64,000 bases of DNA from Psychrobacter aestuarii (GTDB taxonomy: Bacteria; Pseudomonadota; Gammaproteobacteria; Pseudomonadales; Moraxellaceae). The translations under genes were made by a program, and so were the position numbers. Shown here in pieces: positions 36,667-46,079 of the stretch (position 1 is its first letter; every line of letters starts with the position of its first letter). The stretch covers positions 1,798,001 through 1,862,000 of the forward strand of contig NZ_CAJGYT010000001.1 of assembly GCF_904846035.1 (NCBI RefSeq). The letters run 5' to 3'. Under the pieces are notes generated by a model. That model worked only from the letters and a program-made list of their open reading frames with translations. It was not told the DNA's origin and made no database searches.

Positions 36667-37461
36667 TTAGTGCTCGGCTAACAGCTCGGCAATCTTTTCT
36701 GCCAGCTGCCCCGCCCAGTGTTGGTAGGTCAGGCTGCTCGGATGAAAGCCATCACGGGCAAATACCAAGGCAGGCTCGATACGCTGCTGCGTAGCCAGTT
36801 TTGAAAAATCAACAGGCAGATAATACACGCCGTCATGCTGCGCGCAGATATCTTGTAAGTCGTGATCCAGACGCTGCGCCTTGGCACCGATAAAGCCACT
36901 AAGCGGTGCAGGTAGGGCGGGCATTTCTGCCATCGGCGGCAAACCCAAAAAAATCAATGCCTGTGCCCCAAATTTACGCTGTGCAATGGCGATAATCTGC
37001 GTCAAATGCTGTTGCCACTGTACGCGCGCGACGTTTTTGGTGGTGTCATTCACGCCGACATTGATGACCATCACGTCAATAGGCTGCGGCGGTTTTGGCA
37101 GCACATACAGGCGACGTAAGACATCAAAGCTGGTATGCCCTGTCGTGGCGTTGACCGACTATATCAGCGTTTTAAACTGCGCCGTTATAGACGGTTGTTG
37201 CGGGAATGCCAATAGCAGTTGCCCTACGAGCGCGTCTTGCTGAGTGTCGCTACCGACCCCAGCGACCGCAGAGTCACCGACGATCATTAGTCTTAATGTC
37301 TGCTGACGCTGCGTCGCTTGGGCATTACCACCATGCGCAAAATCCATCTGCCCACAGCGCGCGCCTATAGGCTCAGGCAAGCGCAGGGTGCTGCGTTTGA
37401 CTTTGCGCCCTTGATACAAGTAGAGCGGCGCAAAAAGCAGATGCTTGATGTGCGTTACCAT
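36667..37461 (-). pseudogene. SGNH/GDSL-family hydrolase interrupted by an in-frame TAG
   Basis: One continuous reading frame of 265 codons is broken by a single TAG at 37161-37159 (codon 101). Before it lie a hydrophobic N-terminus, RRSTLRLPEP-like KRSTLRLPEPIGAR and block I of the SGNH fold, LMIVGDSAVAGVG. After it, in the same frame, come NATTGHTSFDVLRRLYVLP, block III MVINVGVNDTT (Gly, Asn, Asp) and block V DGFHPSS (Asp, His). All catalytic residues are intact, so only the stop disrupts it. The ATG overlaps the end of nadV by 7 bases, suggesting translational coupling. A recent nonsense mutation, suppression or a base-call error are all possible. Confidence 0.88.
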
Positions 37462-38852
37462 CCAGCACGCTCACGAATGACATCAAGGCGCTCATCAATC
37501 ATCAGCTTACCATCCAGATACACCGTCTGTAGTAGGTTGTCATCTGTATCGCGCAGTTCCTCTTCACGAATGGTGCTGACTTTGCCGTTGTTGTCTTTTA
37601 TCAGTGCCATGCGTCCTTTTTTGGAGCGTTTGGCGTGGCTGGTAACGGGGTCTTTATAGACGTCATGCCACTGCCCATCGATACGAATGGCGCTGGCTTT
37701 CATCGCCCAGCTCATGGTGTCGCGGTTGACCTGCTGCAACAGCCCGCCGCCCATGCCAAAGGTGACGTTTTCTGCGCTAAAGCCTGCCTGCATGACCGTA
37801 TCTAGGATGCCTTGCAAGCTGTGCGGGTTGATGCCATCGCCTTGAATGATGCGGATATAGTCGGGCAAGACTTTGTAGCCCTTACTGTTGGTGCGCGTGC
37901 CGAACTTGACCGCAAGGCGCTCTAATGCTTCGCGTACCACTTTGGCAGGCTCGCCGCTGTCGGGACGGATGACCAGCGTGCCACCCATGGTTTCCACCTC
38001 TGCTTTTAGCGTACCGCCCCAGATATTGTCAATGGCATTCCACAAGTCATAGCTGTCTGACACCACCGAAAAGGCGCGACCCTCACCGCCGAACTGATCG
38101 AGCATATTGGCGTAGGCGTCGGTTTCGCCCGCGCGACCCCATGCGGTCATGGTGCTGTGCTCGGCGGCAGGGATAGAAAACGCGGGCATCTCATCGGTCA
38201 TGCCATACCAGCGGCTGGCAGCGACCAGCGCGCTCAAGGCGTCAGTGCCCGCAAAGTTGACCAAGTGCGCAAGACTGCCCAGCGCCACCGTTTCCATGCT
38301 TGACGCGCCGCGTGCGCCAAAGTCATGCAGACGAAACGTCAGCGATTCGGTGCTGTCGGCGGATTTTTCTAGCGCTTGACGAAGAATGCCTTTGCAGTAA
38401 TGCGAGATACTGGCGACTGTGGATGGATACCAGATGGCGCGCAGCAAAGCTGTCTCGATATAGCTCGGTAGCCAATAAAACTCAGGGTCGGTATTGACCA
38501 CCTGACAGACCACGTTCGAGACGGGCAACACGCTGCCTTCACGTACCGCATCGATACGTAGCGGCAGATAGCCGCCATGCTTGTCCACCAGACGCTCCCA
38601 GCCTGCACGGTTAAAGGTCAGGCCATGCGCATTGATGACCGCTTCTGCCTCGTCGATGTCTTGATGGGTGATGGGCGTGCTGAGGTACTCTTTAATAAAG
38701 GCTTGTAAGCCAAAAAACAGCACATCAAAATCGCCTTTGCGCGCCTCAATATAGCTGGATAAATACTCGCTGCCTTTTGGGTATTGCACCCAATGCGAGG
38801 TTTTGTAGCTGTCGGTATTTAATATCAAATTGTGCAAATTACGGGTAAACAT
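37455..38852 (-). CDS. nadV: Nicotinamide phosphoribosyltransferase NadV
   Basis: Converts nicotinamide and PRPP to nicotinamide mononucleotide, the first step of NAD salvage without deamidation. The 465-residue NAMPT-family protein shows NTDSYKTSHWVQYPKG at the N-terminus. FHDFGARG-type FRLHDFGARGASS, PAAEHSTMTAWG and SDSYDLWNAI follow, and the phosphoribosyl-binding region is VIRPDSGEP with QGDGINPHSL and GMGGGLLQQVNRDTM. The C-terminus DERLDVIRERAGW is complete. It lies 110 bases downstream of nadM on the same strand; together they make NAD from nicotinamide. Confidence 0.95.
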   Translation of the reverse strand: MFTRNLHNLILNTDSYKTSHWVQYPKGSEYLSSYIEARKGDFDVLFFGLQAFIKEYLSTPITHQDIDEAEAVINAHGLTFNRAGWERLVDKHGGYLPLRIDAVREGSVLPVSNVVCQVVNTDPEFYWLPSYIETALLRAIWYPSTVASISHYCKGILRQALEKSADSTESLTFRLHDFGARGASSMETVALGSLAHLVNFAGTDALSALVAASRWYGMTDEMPAFSIPAAEHSTMTAWGRAGETDAYANMLDQFGGEGRAFSVVSDSYDLWNAIDNIWGGTLKAEVETMGGTLVIRPDSGEPAKVVREALERLAVKFGTRTNSKGYKVLPDYIRIIQGDGINPHSLQGILDTVMQAGFSAENVTFGMGGGLLQQVNRDTMSWAMKASAIRIDGQWHDVYKDPVTSHAKRSKKGRMALIKDNNGKVSTIREEELRDTDDNLLQTVYLDGKLMIDERLDVIRERAGW

Positions 38853-38962
38853 ACGGCGCTCCTGTGCCTGATTTTTTGCTTTTCTTATCGGTAATTATTT
38901 TATGTTGTGATGACTTGTACTATGGCGGTGCCATAAAATAGGCTTATCTACTCTTTTAACCC

Positions 38963-40042
38963 TTACAATCCCACCATCTTAGTAATAATCGCATAGTGGT
39001 CTTCGAACATTTTGGTCGCATCAAGCTGGCACAGTGGCAACCAAAACGCCTTTGCCGCATCGTCCGCCGCCGTTAATGTTGGCAAGCCCATCGGGTCGTT
39101 TTTAAGCTGAAAGTAAAATGCTTGGGTAATGGTGCGCCCGCGTGCCGAGCGGTACGGGTCATCAAAGGTATGCTGGCTGTGGCGCGAGCTGCGCAGTGCC
39201 GATTCAGACACGCTCAGCCCCGTCTCTTCAATCAGCTCACGGATACAGGCATCAAACAGCGTCTCTTTGGGATTGATAAAACCGCCTGGCAATGCCCACA
39301 GTCCGCGCCCTGGCATACCGCCGCGCTCCACAAGCAAGATATGCCCCGACTGCACGACCAGCGCATCAGCGGTCATAAAGGTCGGCGGGTAAGGGGCATT
39401 GCGCCACTGTTTTTTGTACTCATCAATAAAGCCTGCCTCTTCGTGCAAGCGCTTATAATCGGCTGTCTGTTTAAACTGCTCAAGCACGTGCTGCGTCGAT
39501 TCGGGCGTGCGTACTGAGGTGGGGGTCGCGCCCATCAAAAAACTGTCGCGTATCGGTGTGGCAGAGAGATTTTGATAATTGGGTACAGAGACCGATGCCC
39601 AGTTGGGGAACAGTGACAGATAATACGACGAGCTGTCTTTTGAATGTCCAATCAAGCCAATATCGGCGTGGACATCGCCTGTGACCGAGACCACACCTTT
39701 TTGCACATATTGCAGCCAGCGGGTATCGTTGTACAGTGCATCATCCAGCCCAACGCAGTGAATACGTGCGGCGTCCTCGGCAGAATACGCGTCCTTAATC
39801 ATCGCGCTGCGCTCTTCAACGCTAAAGGGGTTGCGCAGGCTGCGCGGCAGATTTGCCGAGCCGATAAGCATGATGACCTCGTCGGCGCGGGTCAGTGCCT
39901 CGTCAATCACGGCTTTATGTCCGTGGTGAAACGGCTGAAAGCGGCCGATAAAGACCAAATATTGATAATGTCTGTCGTCCATCGCGTTGTTATGCGTATC
40001 GTCCGTGGACGCTTGTAGATTGTGTTCAGGTAGCATACTCAT
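38963..40042 (-). CDS. nadM: Bifunctional NMN adenylyltransferase / Nudix hydrolase NadM
   Basis: Adenylates nicotinamide mononucleotide to NAD; the fused Nudix domain probably hydrolyses ADP-ribose or a related nucleotide. The N-terminal nucleotidyltransferase (about residues 25-200) has IGRFQPFHHGHKAVI (HxGH motif) and GSANLPRSLRNPFSVEER. The C-terminal Nudix box is GGFINPKETLFDACIRELIEETGL. The ATG at 40042 (MSMLPEHN) has AAGGAG 9 bases upstream, giving 359 residues; a reading from 40114 lacks a site. It precedes nadV on the minus strand, an arrangement known from nicotinamide-salvaging bacteria. Confidence 0.94.
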   Translation of the reverse strand: MSMLPEHNLQASTDDTHNNAMDDRHYQYLVFIGRFQPFHHGHKAVIDEALTRADEVIMLIGSANLPRSLRNPFSVEERSAMIKDAYSAEDAARIHCVGLDDALYNDTRWLQYVQKGVVSVTGDVHADIGLIGHSKDSSSYYLSLFPNWASVSVPNYQNLSATPIRDSFLMGATPTSVRTPESTQHVLEQFKQTADYKRLHEEAGFIDEYKKQWRNAPYPPTFMTADALVVQSGHILLVERGGMPGRGLWALPGGFINPKETLFDACIRELIEETGLSVSESALRSSRHSQHTFDDPYRSARGRTITQAFYFQLKNDPMGLPTLTAADDAAKAFWLPLCQLDATKMFEDHYAIITKMVGL

Positions 40043-40449
40043 ACCCGCCAGCTCCTTAGCATTGCTTTTATTTTTAGTGTTGCCAATACTGACATAGCCC
40101 CCAAGGGCTGACAAGTGACAACGCGTATAGAAATACCATGACGCGTGTAGCGACTGCCTTGGTCATTAAATCCGCAGTAGCGCGGTCGGAATTAACCGAA
40201 GATTGCGTTATAATGTTGCCAATGACTTGATATTTACGGCAAGAAGACCGATATGATAAGCACTGTATCGCGCTTTGTGCCGAAGTGATGCGCAAACGGC
40301 TCATTTTGGACACGCGATAGCCCTTATATTGCCAGTGACGGGTCGCCGCCAGCTGGTGCAATCACCGATAACGATAAGACGTGCTGCTATAAAGCCTTGA
40401 GCGCTTTTGGTGACCACGCCTTATATCACACACCCGATTAGGAATGATT
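40043..40449. other. nadM / nfuA divergent region
   Basis: About 400 bases. TATAAT at about 40210-40215 is a plausible plus-strand -10 for nfuA, though the -35 is poor. No confident IscR, NrtR or NadR operator was found by eye. No RNA gene or repeat is seen. Confidence 0.35.
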
Positions 40450-41109
40450 ATGAGTGACGCCCAAACGACCGACTACCAATCTGCGCTAGATACCGAACAG
40501 ACCGATATCAAAAGCAACATCACCATTACCGAATCTGCGCAAGGCTATCTAGCCGAGCTGTTGTCAAAGCAAGACACCGACGGCATTGGCGTGCGTATCT
40601 TTGTTGAGCATGCAGGCACGCCGCGCGCTGAATGCTGCATGGCATACAACCAACCTGGCGAAGAAGATGCAGCAGATTTGCAGCTGCGTTATGATGACTT
40701 TAGCGCCTTTATTGACGCCGCTTCTGTGCCGTATCTTGAAGATGCGGTCATCGACTACAACAAAGACCGCTTTGGTGGGCAGCTGACCTTCCGTGCGCCC
40801 AATTCAAAAGTGCCTAAAGTGGGCGCGGATGCCAGCATTGAAGAGCGTATCAACTATGTACTGCAATCAGAGATTAACCCCGGTCTTGCCGCGCATGGCG
40901 GTGACGTTCAACTGCTTGAATTAATCGAAGAAGAAGGTATTGGCCTGACCGCGGTGCTAAAATTCGGCGGCGGTTGCCAAGGCTGCTCGGCGGTCGATAT
41001 GACGTTGCGCCAAGGCGTCGAAGTGCAACTCAAGCAGCAAATCCCTGAGCTGACCCAAGTGGTGGATGATACCGACCACACGCGTACCGAAAACGCGTAT
41101 TACAAATAG
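40450..41109 (+). CDS. nfuA: Fe-S biogenesis protein NfuA
   Basis: A carrier that receives and delivers [4Fe-4S] clusters to client enzymes, important under oxidative or iron stress. The 219-residue protein has an N-terminal degenerate A-type domain ([29 protein letters not shown]). The C-terminal Nfu domain begins near residue 125 ([20 protein letters not shown]) and carries the cluster-binding CxxC in [30 protein letters not shown] ahead supports the ATG at 40450 over 40444. A strong terminator follows. Confidence 0.95.
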   Translation: MSDAQTTDYQSALDTEQTDIKSNITITESAQGYLAELLSKQDTDGIGVRIFVEHAGTPRAECCMAYNQPGEEDAADLQLRYDDFSAFIDAASVPYLEDAVIDYNKDRFGGQLTFRAPNSKVPKVGADASIEERINYVLQSEINPGLAAHGGDVQLLELIEEEGIGLTAVLKFGGGCQGCSAVDMTLRQGVEVQLKQQIPELTQVVDDTDHTRTENAYYK

Positions 41110-41184
41110 GCGTTTAGCCAGACAAGCAGCGGTCTGCTGACATGGCAGACTGTATGCTTGGAGGGTATGACAGACACGCCGCAC

Positions 41185-41220
41185 AAAAAAACCCATATCG
41201 TGATGATATGGGTTTTTTTA
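41185..41220. terminator. Bidirectional intrinsic terminator
   Basis: ACCCATATC (41191-41199) pairs with GATATGGGT (41205-41213) around GTGAT, flanked by A- and T-runs. It serves convergent nfuA and the PfkB-family gene. Confidence 0.93.
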
Positions 41221-41255
41221 TAGCAAATCGTTTTGCTTAAACAGCCAATAAACGC

Positions 41256-42275
41256 TTATGCAGACAGCACGCGGCGGGCAATCTCTTGATAGTCTTGTGA
41301 CTCAAGGCGTGGACCGAACTGCTGAATCACTTGCGACGCCACTTCACCAGCAAGGCGACCGCATTCAGGCAGCGCGTGGTGCTGCGATAGCGCGTATAAG
41401 AATGCGCCTGCGTAGTTGTCGCCTGCGCCATTGGTATCAATCACATCAACCACAGTCGGTGTGGCGATTTCGTGTACCACAATCTCGCTGTCGGCATCGG
41501 CTCTGTGCGCGATGACCGCGCCATTTGCGCCATCGGTGACCACAGCGGTCTGACAATGGTCCAATAGGGCACGGGCAGCGGCTTTGAGCTGTTTTTTCTC
41601 AGTGAACAAACGCGCCTCTTCACTGTTGCAAAATATCACCGCAACTTTATTGCCCAGCATATCGAGCAGACCGTCTTTGGCAAACTTGACCACCGCAGGG
41701 TCAGCAAAGCTCACCGCGATTTTGGCATTGTGAATGCCCGCTTGTTGGCGCAGCTTGTTCATGGCAGGCAAGATACTCTCAGACATCGCCAAGTAGCCTT
41801 CTAAATACAGCCAATCTGACTGCATTAAAGCATCAAAGTCGATGTTTTCATCAGCAATCTCGCTGGATGTGCCAAGATAGGTTTGCATCGTGCGCTCGCC
41901 ATCGTCAGTGACGGCCACCACGCAAGAGCCCGTGACCCCGCCTGGATGCACAGAGTTTTTTGAGGTGGCGACGCCTGCGTTATTTAAATCTTTTAAATAA
42001 AACTGACCTTGCTCATCATCGCCGACACGGCAGGCATAAAATGGCTTGCCGCCGAGGCTAGCAAAGGCAAACATGGCATTGGCCGCAGACCCACCGCCCG
42101 CTTGCTTTGATGGGGCAATGTCAGCAAGCTGAAAATACGCCAACAGCTTTTGTTGCTCTTCAAAATCCGCCAGCGTCATATTGCCGCGCGTCAGCTCAGT
42201 CTCTTCTAGCGCTGCATCACTCAGTAGATATTCGTGGTCGACCAGTGCATTGCCGATTGCCATGACATCATACAT
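41256..42275 (-). CDS. PfkB-family carbohydrate/nucleoside kinase
   Basis: A 339-residue ribokinase-like protein. VMAIGNALVDHEYLL lies at the N-terminus. KQAGGGSAANAMFAFASLGGKP is the substrate-binding PfkB signature 1 region. The ATP and catalytic-base signature is DVIDTNGAGDNYAGAFLYAL. Family members phosphorylate ribose, fructose-phosphates, adenosine or inosine; the overall pattern resembles the adenosine-kinase-like branch common in proteobacteria, but the substrate is unproven. GGAGA about 9 bases upstream favours the ATG at 42275 over one at 42314. rsmI lies just upstream on the same strand. Confidence 0.88.
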   Translation of the reverse strand: MYDVMAIGNALVDHEYLLSDAALEETELTRGNMTLADFEEQQKLLAYFQLADIAPSKQAGGGSAANAMFAFASLGGKPFYACRVGDDEQGQFYLKDLNNAGVATSKNSVHPGGVTGSCVVAVTDDGERTMQTYLGTSSEIADENIDFDALMQSDWLYLEGYLAMSESILPAMNKLRQQAGIHNAKIAVSFADPAVVKFAKDGLLDMLGNKVAVIFCNSEEARLFTEKKQLKAAARALLDHCQTAVVTDGANGAVIAHRADADSEIVVHEIATPTVVDVIDTNGAGDNYAGAFLYALSQHHALPECGRLAGEVASQVIQQFGPRLESQDYQEIARRVLSA

Positions 42276-42338
42276 ACCGCTTTTCTCCCAGTATTGTTGC
42301 CCTATAGGGGTCAATAAATAAAATACTTTTAATATAGA

Positions 42339-43226
42339 TTAATCTTGCAACGTAAGTAAACGTTGATACAGTGCATTTTTTTTGCGTCCTGTGATGTCCG
42401 CTGCCAGTGCGGCGGCTTTTTTGACCGACAAGTCCATCAGCAAACGCTTGAGCAGGGCATCGTGTACCGAGACATCTTCAGCATCTTCGTGGCTGTCTGC
42501 GCCTGCCACCACCAGCACAATCTCCCCGCGCTGCTGATTGTCATCGTCACGCACAAACGCGATAAGCTCGCCCAAGGTAGATTTGTGTACCGTCTCAAAG
42601 GTCTTGGTCAGCTCGCGGCAGTAGGTTACGGCGCGCGTGTCCCCGAGCACCGCCGCCATATCTTCAAGACTGGCAACAATACGGTGCGGCGCTTCATAAA
42701 AAATCAGCGTCTCAGTGCGCGTGGTGAGCGCCTCTAACTGCTTTTGGCGGCCGTGCGTCTTGGCAGGCAAAAAGCCAATAAAGCTAAAGCGGTCGGAGGG
42801 CAGACCTGCCACTGACAAGGCAGCGACGGCGGCGGACACGCCAGCAATCGGCGAGACAGGCACGCCTGCCGCATGCGCGGCTTGTACCAACTGATAGCCT
42901 GGGTCACTGACCAATGGCGTGCCCGCGTCACTAATCAGCGCGACCGAATGCCCACTGTGTAGCATCTCGATGATTTGCGGGGTTTGGATGGCGCTGTTGT
43001 GCTCATGGTATGCCCACAGTCGATTCAGCGTGCGCCCGTCCTCAGTCTGACTTTTGGTATCAATACCAAAATGCGCAAGCAATTTGCCTGACGTGCGCGT
43101 GTCCTCGCAGGCGATGATGGCGACCGTCTTGAGCGTCGCGATGGCGCGCGGGGTCATGTCCTCAAGATTGCCAATCGGAGTGGCAACGATATACAAGCTG
43201 GCAGGGGCAGATGTGGGGGTGGACAT
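42339..43226 (-). CDS. rsmI: 16S rRNA (cytidine(1402)-2'-O)-methyltransferase RsmI
   Basis: Methylates the 2'-hydroxyl of C1402 in 16S rRNA. The 295-residue SAM-dependent enzyme of the tetrapyrrole-methylase fold has IVATPIGNLEDMTPRAI, ACEDTRTSGKLL, ALISDAGTPLVSDPGY and FIGFLPAKTHGRQKQLE. YEAPHRI follows in the middle. It is divergent from yraN, the same yraL-yraN neighbourhood as in E. coli (yraL = rsmI), and is followed by the PfkB gene. Confidence 0.95.
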   Translation of the reverse strand: MSTPTSAPASLYIVATPIGNLEDMTPRAIATLKTVAIIACEDTRTSGKLLAHFGIDTKSQTEDGRTLNRLWAYHEHNSAIQTPQIIEMLHSGHSVALISDAGTPLVSDPGYQLVQAAHAAGVPVSPIAGVSAAVAALSVAGLPSDRFSFIGFLPAKTHGRQKQLEALTTRTETLIFYEAPHRIVASLEDMAAVLGDTRAVTYCRELTKTFETVHKSTLGELIAFVRDDDNQQRGEIVLVVAGADSHEDAEDVSVHDALLKRLLMDLSVKKAAALAADITGRKKNALYQRLLTLQD

Positions 43227-43338
43227 GAAAACCTCTTTGGACGATATAAAAAGACAGCGTCAGGCAGCACGCCATACAAAAGTGGCTAGTTTAGCATGTT
43301 GTGCTATGATATTTCTTAAATGTTCACCGAGAGCTGAC

Positions 43339-43791
43339 GTGAGTACCTCGCCACCTAAAAAGCGACGCCCAAAGCTGCCTGCGCCCATGCCGATGCACGC
43401 GCCAAAACAGCAACAAGGTCATGCCTTTGAGCAGCAGGCGCGCGCGTATTTGGAAGCCAAAGGATTGTCTTATCTTGCTCACAACTGGCAACAGGCAGGG
43501 GTGGGCGAGATTGACCTTATTATGCTAGAGCGCGGTACGGCTTGGGACATTGTGGTGTTCATCGAGGTGCGTCAGCGGCGCGTATCCCACTTTGGCGATG
43601 CAATAGAGAGCGTCACGCGCAAAAAACAGCAAAACATCGTGAAGACAGCCAAGCACTTTTTGCAGCAGCATCCGCAGTATGCTGATTGTGAATGCCGCTT
43701 TGATGTGCTGGGCTATTCAGGTACGGATGCGCAAGGGGCAGCATCCGCGCCCACATGGATACAAGGCGCTTTTATGGCGCAGGCATGGTAA
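43339..43791 (+). CDS. yraN: UPF0102 (YraN) nuclease-fold protein
   Basis: A 150-residue protein of the YraN family with a restriction-endonuclease-like core: GHAFEQQARAYLEAKGL, then the acidic GEIDLIM and FIEVRQR. These make up the expected E-x(n)-D-x(n)-ExR/K layout of a PD-(D/E)xK fold. Activity is not established. A basic Pro/Lys-rich N-terminus precedes it. The start is uncertain: GTG at 43339 (MSTSPPKK) gives the best length, an ATG at 43387 is possible, and a longer reading from 43054 overlaps rsmI antisense and is unlikely. Confidence 0.85.
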   Translation: MSTSPPKKRRPKLPAPMPMHAPKQQQGHAFEQQARAYLEAKGLSYLAHNWQQAGVGEIDLIMLERGTAWDIVVFIEVRQRRVSHFGDAIESVTRKKQQNIVKTAKHFLQQHPQYADCECRFDVLGYSGTDAQGAASAPTWIQGAFMAQAW

Positions 43792-43919
43792 TCGGTAGCG
43801 ATAGTAAGCTTTTGCTAAGGTATCGTTACCAAAAAATTAACCATCGTACACAAAAATTCAGTACAGTATGACGGCACGCGTCAGCGCACTTAATCTTATT
43901 CGGCTCTATGGGGTATATC

Positions 43920-44735
43920 ATGACCAGATTGCACACGCTTACCACATTTTTTCGACCCACCATTCGTCGCATGACAGTCGGGTCACTGGTGGCCGTCGCT
44001 GTCGTTAGCACAGGCTGTACCACCAACTATTTGACCAACAGCACACAGGGTACTTACGGTGTGCCTGTGACTGAGCGCACCATTCCCCAGCGTCTGCTTG
44101 ATGGCAGCATCGAGCATACCATCAAGGTCAATGCCTACGGCTTGCAAGAGAACCTAAAAGAAACCAGCCGCATCAGTATCGACAGCTTTTATAGCGAGGT
44201 GCTGCTGACAGGCGAAGTGCCAAGCGAAGCGATTAAAAAAGAAATCGGCGATATGGTCGCCTCAATGCCTGACGTGCGCCGCGTTTATAATGAATTGAAT
44301 GTCGGTGTCGCACGTGGCTACAGCGCCACGGTGCATGATGGCTACATCACCTCAAAACTGATGGCAAAAGTCGCTGCCAATGACGCCATCAAAGCCTCGC
44401 AAATCAAAGCCGTCACCGATGATGGCGTGGTCTACGTCATGGGTCGCATGACGCCCACCCAGCAAAGCAACTTGGTTGATATTGCCAACAATACCGTGGG
44501 TATCACCGAGCTTGTGCTGTTGACCACACTGATTAATGACAACGGCGCGCCCATTGATGACAAAGACATCATGTACGAAAATGGCGACAGCGCCGAGGGT
44601 AGCAATTTATCAAGCCGTGCGATGCCGTTAATTAAAGGCAGCAGCGTCTACAATCAGCCGATGCTGGCCGATGCTGCCACCGTGCCAAGCGACTCCGAAG
44701 AAACCAGCGGCTACATTCAGCTGTATCAGCAGTAA
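43920..44735 (+). CDS. dolP: BON-domain outer-membrane lipoprotein, DolP (YraP)-like
   Basis: A lipoprotein of 271 residues with a lipobox VSTGC near residue 32 after a basic, hydrophobic signal. Two BON domains follow: about 70-140 (ERTIPQRLLDGSIEHTIKVNAYGL, then VLLTGEVPSE) and about 150-210 (YITSKLMAKVAAND, then VVYVMGRMTPTQQ). An acidic C-terminal tail of about 60 residues is longer than in E. coli DolP. Position next to yraN and rsmI matches the E. coli yraL-yraP cluster. In relatives DolP binds anionic lipids and supports outer-membrane integrity. Confidence 0.85.
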   Translation: MTRLHTLTTFFRPTIRRMTVGSLVAVAVVSTGCTTNYLTNSTQGTYGVPVTERTIPQRLLDGSIEHTIKVNAYGLQENLKETSRISIDSFYSEVLLTGEVPSEAIKKEIGDMVASMPDVRRVYNELNVGVARGYSATVHDGYITSKLMAKVAANDAIKASQIKAVTDDGVVYVMGRMTPTQQSNLVDIANNTVGITELVLLTTLINDNGAPIDDKDIMYENGDSAEGSNLSSRAMPLIKGSSVYNQPMLADAATVPSDSEETSGYIQLYQQ

Positions 44736-44957
44736 AACGCTGCTAAATATGGGCATGAAGCAGTTGAAATACTGTCACAAGAATACTAAACATCCATAAC
44801 AGGAAAGACACGGCACAGGGCAGTGCGATTGATAAAATGATTGGTTTCAGCATTGGGTTTATATCAGCGTTATCAAGCTATTAAGCTGATTGAGAGTTTA
44901 CATATCAAGAGTTGATACAACCCCAATATGTCCTATACCGCCACATAAGACTGTATT

Positions 44958-45947
44958 ATGAAGCCATCATTAGCCACTTTTGTTCCTACATTACCGCGCC
45001 GTATGACCGTCATAAGTGCGCTGTGCGTGACCGGCGGCGTATTACTCGCGCCGCAAGCACGTGCCCTTAGCGCATTAGACGTCGTCAATAAGTTCAGTCT
45101 GGGCAATGGCGTGGGCGTGACCAAAGACATCGCTTATGGGGAAGACGCGCTACAAAACCTCGATATCTATTATCCAAAAGCCCTTGCCAAGCAGCTGCGT
45201 CAACAAGATGGCGCAGTAGCGGTGAGTGGCGACTACCCGATGGTGGTGTTTGTACACGGCGGCTCATGGCAAAGTGGCACTAAAGACGATTACGCCTTTG
45301 TCGGTGAGAGTCTTGCCCAAGCAGGCTACGTGACGGCAGTGATTAATTATCGTAAAGCGCCTGAGCACGTCTATCCAGATTATGTACAAGATACCGCGCA
45401 GGCGATTGCGTGGAGCTATCAGCACGCAGGTGACTATCATGCCGACGCCCAGCGGGTGGCGGTGGTGGGGCATTCGGCAGGCGCGTTTAATGCTGTGGCC
45501 GCAGTCGCTGATGAGAAGTTTTTAGCGCCTTATGGCATGCAGCCAACCGACCTGCGTGCGGTGGTGGGCATTGCTGGGCCGTACAGTTATGATTTTCGTG
45601 AGTATCCGACTGCCGTTGCCTTTCCAAGCGGCGCGACTCCTGATGAGGTCATGCCTGACAGACACATCACTGGCGCGCAGCCGCCCTATTTATTATTGAC
45701 CGCTGGCAATGACAAGACCGTTTATCCACAAAACGCCATCAACATGCACAAGGCACTGCTCGAGCATGGTGTGGATGTCGAGACGGGCGTGATTAAAGGC
45801 GCCAGCCACGCGACCAGTATCGGCGCGTTTGCGTCGCCACTGCGCTGGCTCAACGACAGCCGCGCCCAAGTGCTGCGCTATCTTGAGCGTCAGTTGAGCG
45901 TCTCTTCTATCGATAGTACCGAGTCGTCACAAAACAGCGCCAATTAA
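44958..45947 (+). CDS. Secreted alpha/beta hydrolase (esterase-like)
   Basis: A 329-residue protein with an N-terminal signal peptide (about residues 1-37, ending APQARA-L). The alpha/beta-hydrolase core carries the oxyanion motif FVHGGSW and the nucleophile Ser in VVGHSAGAFNA. Acid Asp in LLLTAGNDKTV and His in GASHATSIG complete the catalytic triad. DIYYPK and NYRKAPEHVYPD resemble the hormone-sensitive-lipase/carboxylesterase group. The substrate is unknown. It begins 222 bases after dolP and probably has its own promoter. Confidence 0.87.
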   Translation: MKPSLATFVPTLPRRMTVISALCVTGGVLLAPQARALSALDVVNKFSLGNGVGVTKDIAYGEDALQNLDIYYPKALAKQLRQQDGAVAVSGDYPMVVFVHGGSWQSGTKDDYAFVGESLAQAGYVTAVINYRKAPEHVYPDYVQDTAQAIAWSYQHAGDYHADAQRVAVVGHSAGAFNAVAAVADEKFLAPYGMQPTDLRAVVGIAGPYSYDFREYPTAVAFPSGATPDEVMPDRHITGAQPPYLLLTAGNDKTVYPQNAINMHKALLEHGVDVETGVIKGASHATSIGAFASPLRWLNDSRAQVLRYLERQLSVSSIDSTESSQNSAN

Positions 45948-46079
45948 CGCATGATGGCTGTATGCAAGCACAACTCTTGCTATAATGACGCCCGTTTTGC
46001 CACGATAGGTGGCGTTAAAACGCACGCTAGCACCATTCATCCAAACACTGACCCCAAATAAGTCATCATAGGTATCATT

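Noticed and set aside
43054..43338. Long N-terminal extension of yraN
   Set aside because: It runs antisense to rsmI and is Cys/Arg-rich without family match; the GTG at 43339 gives the normal length.
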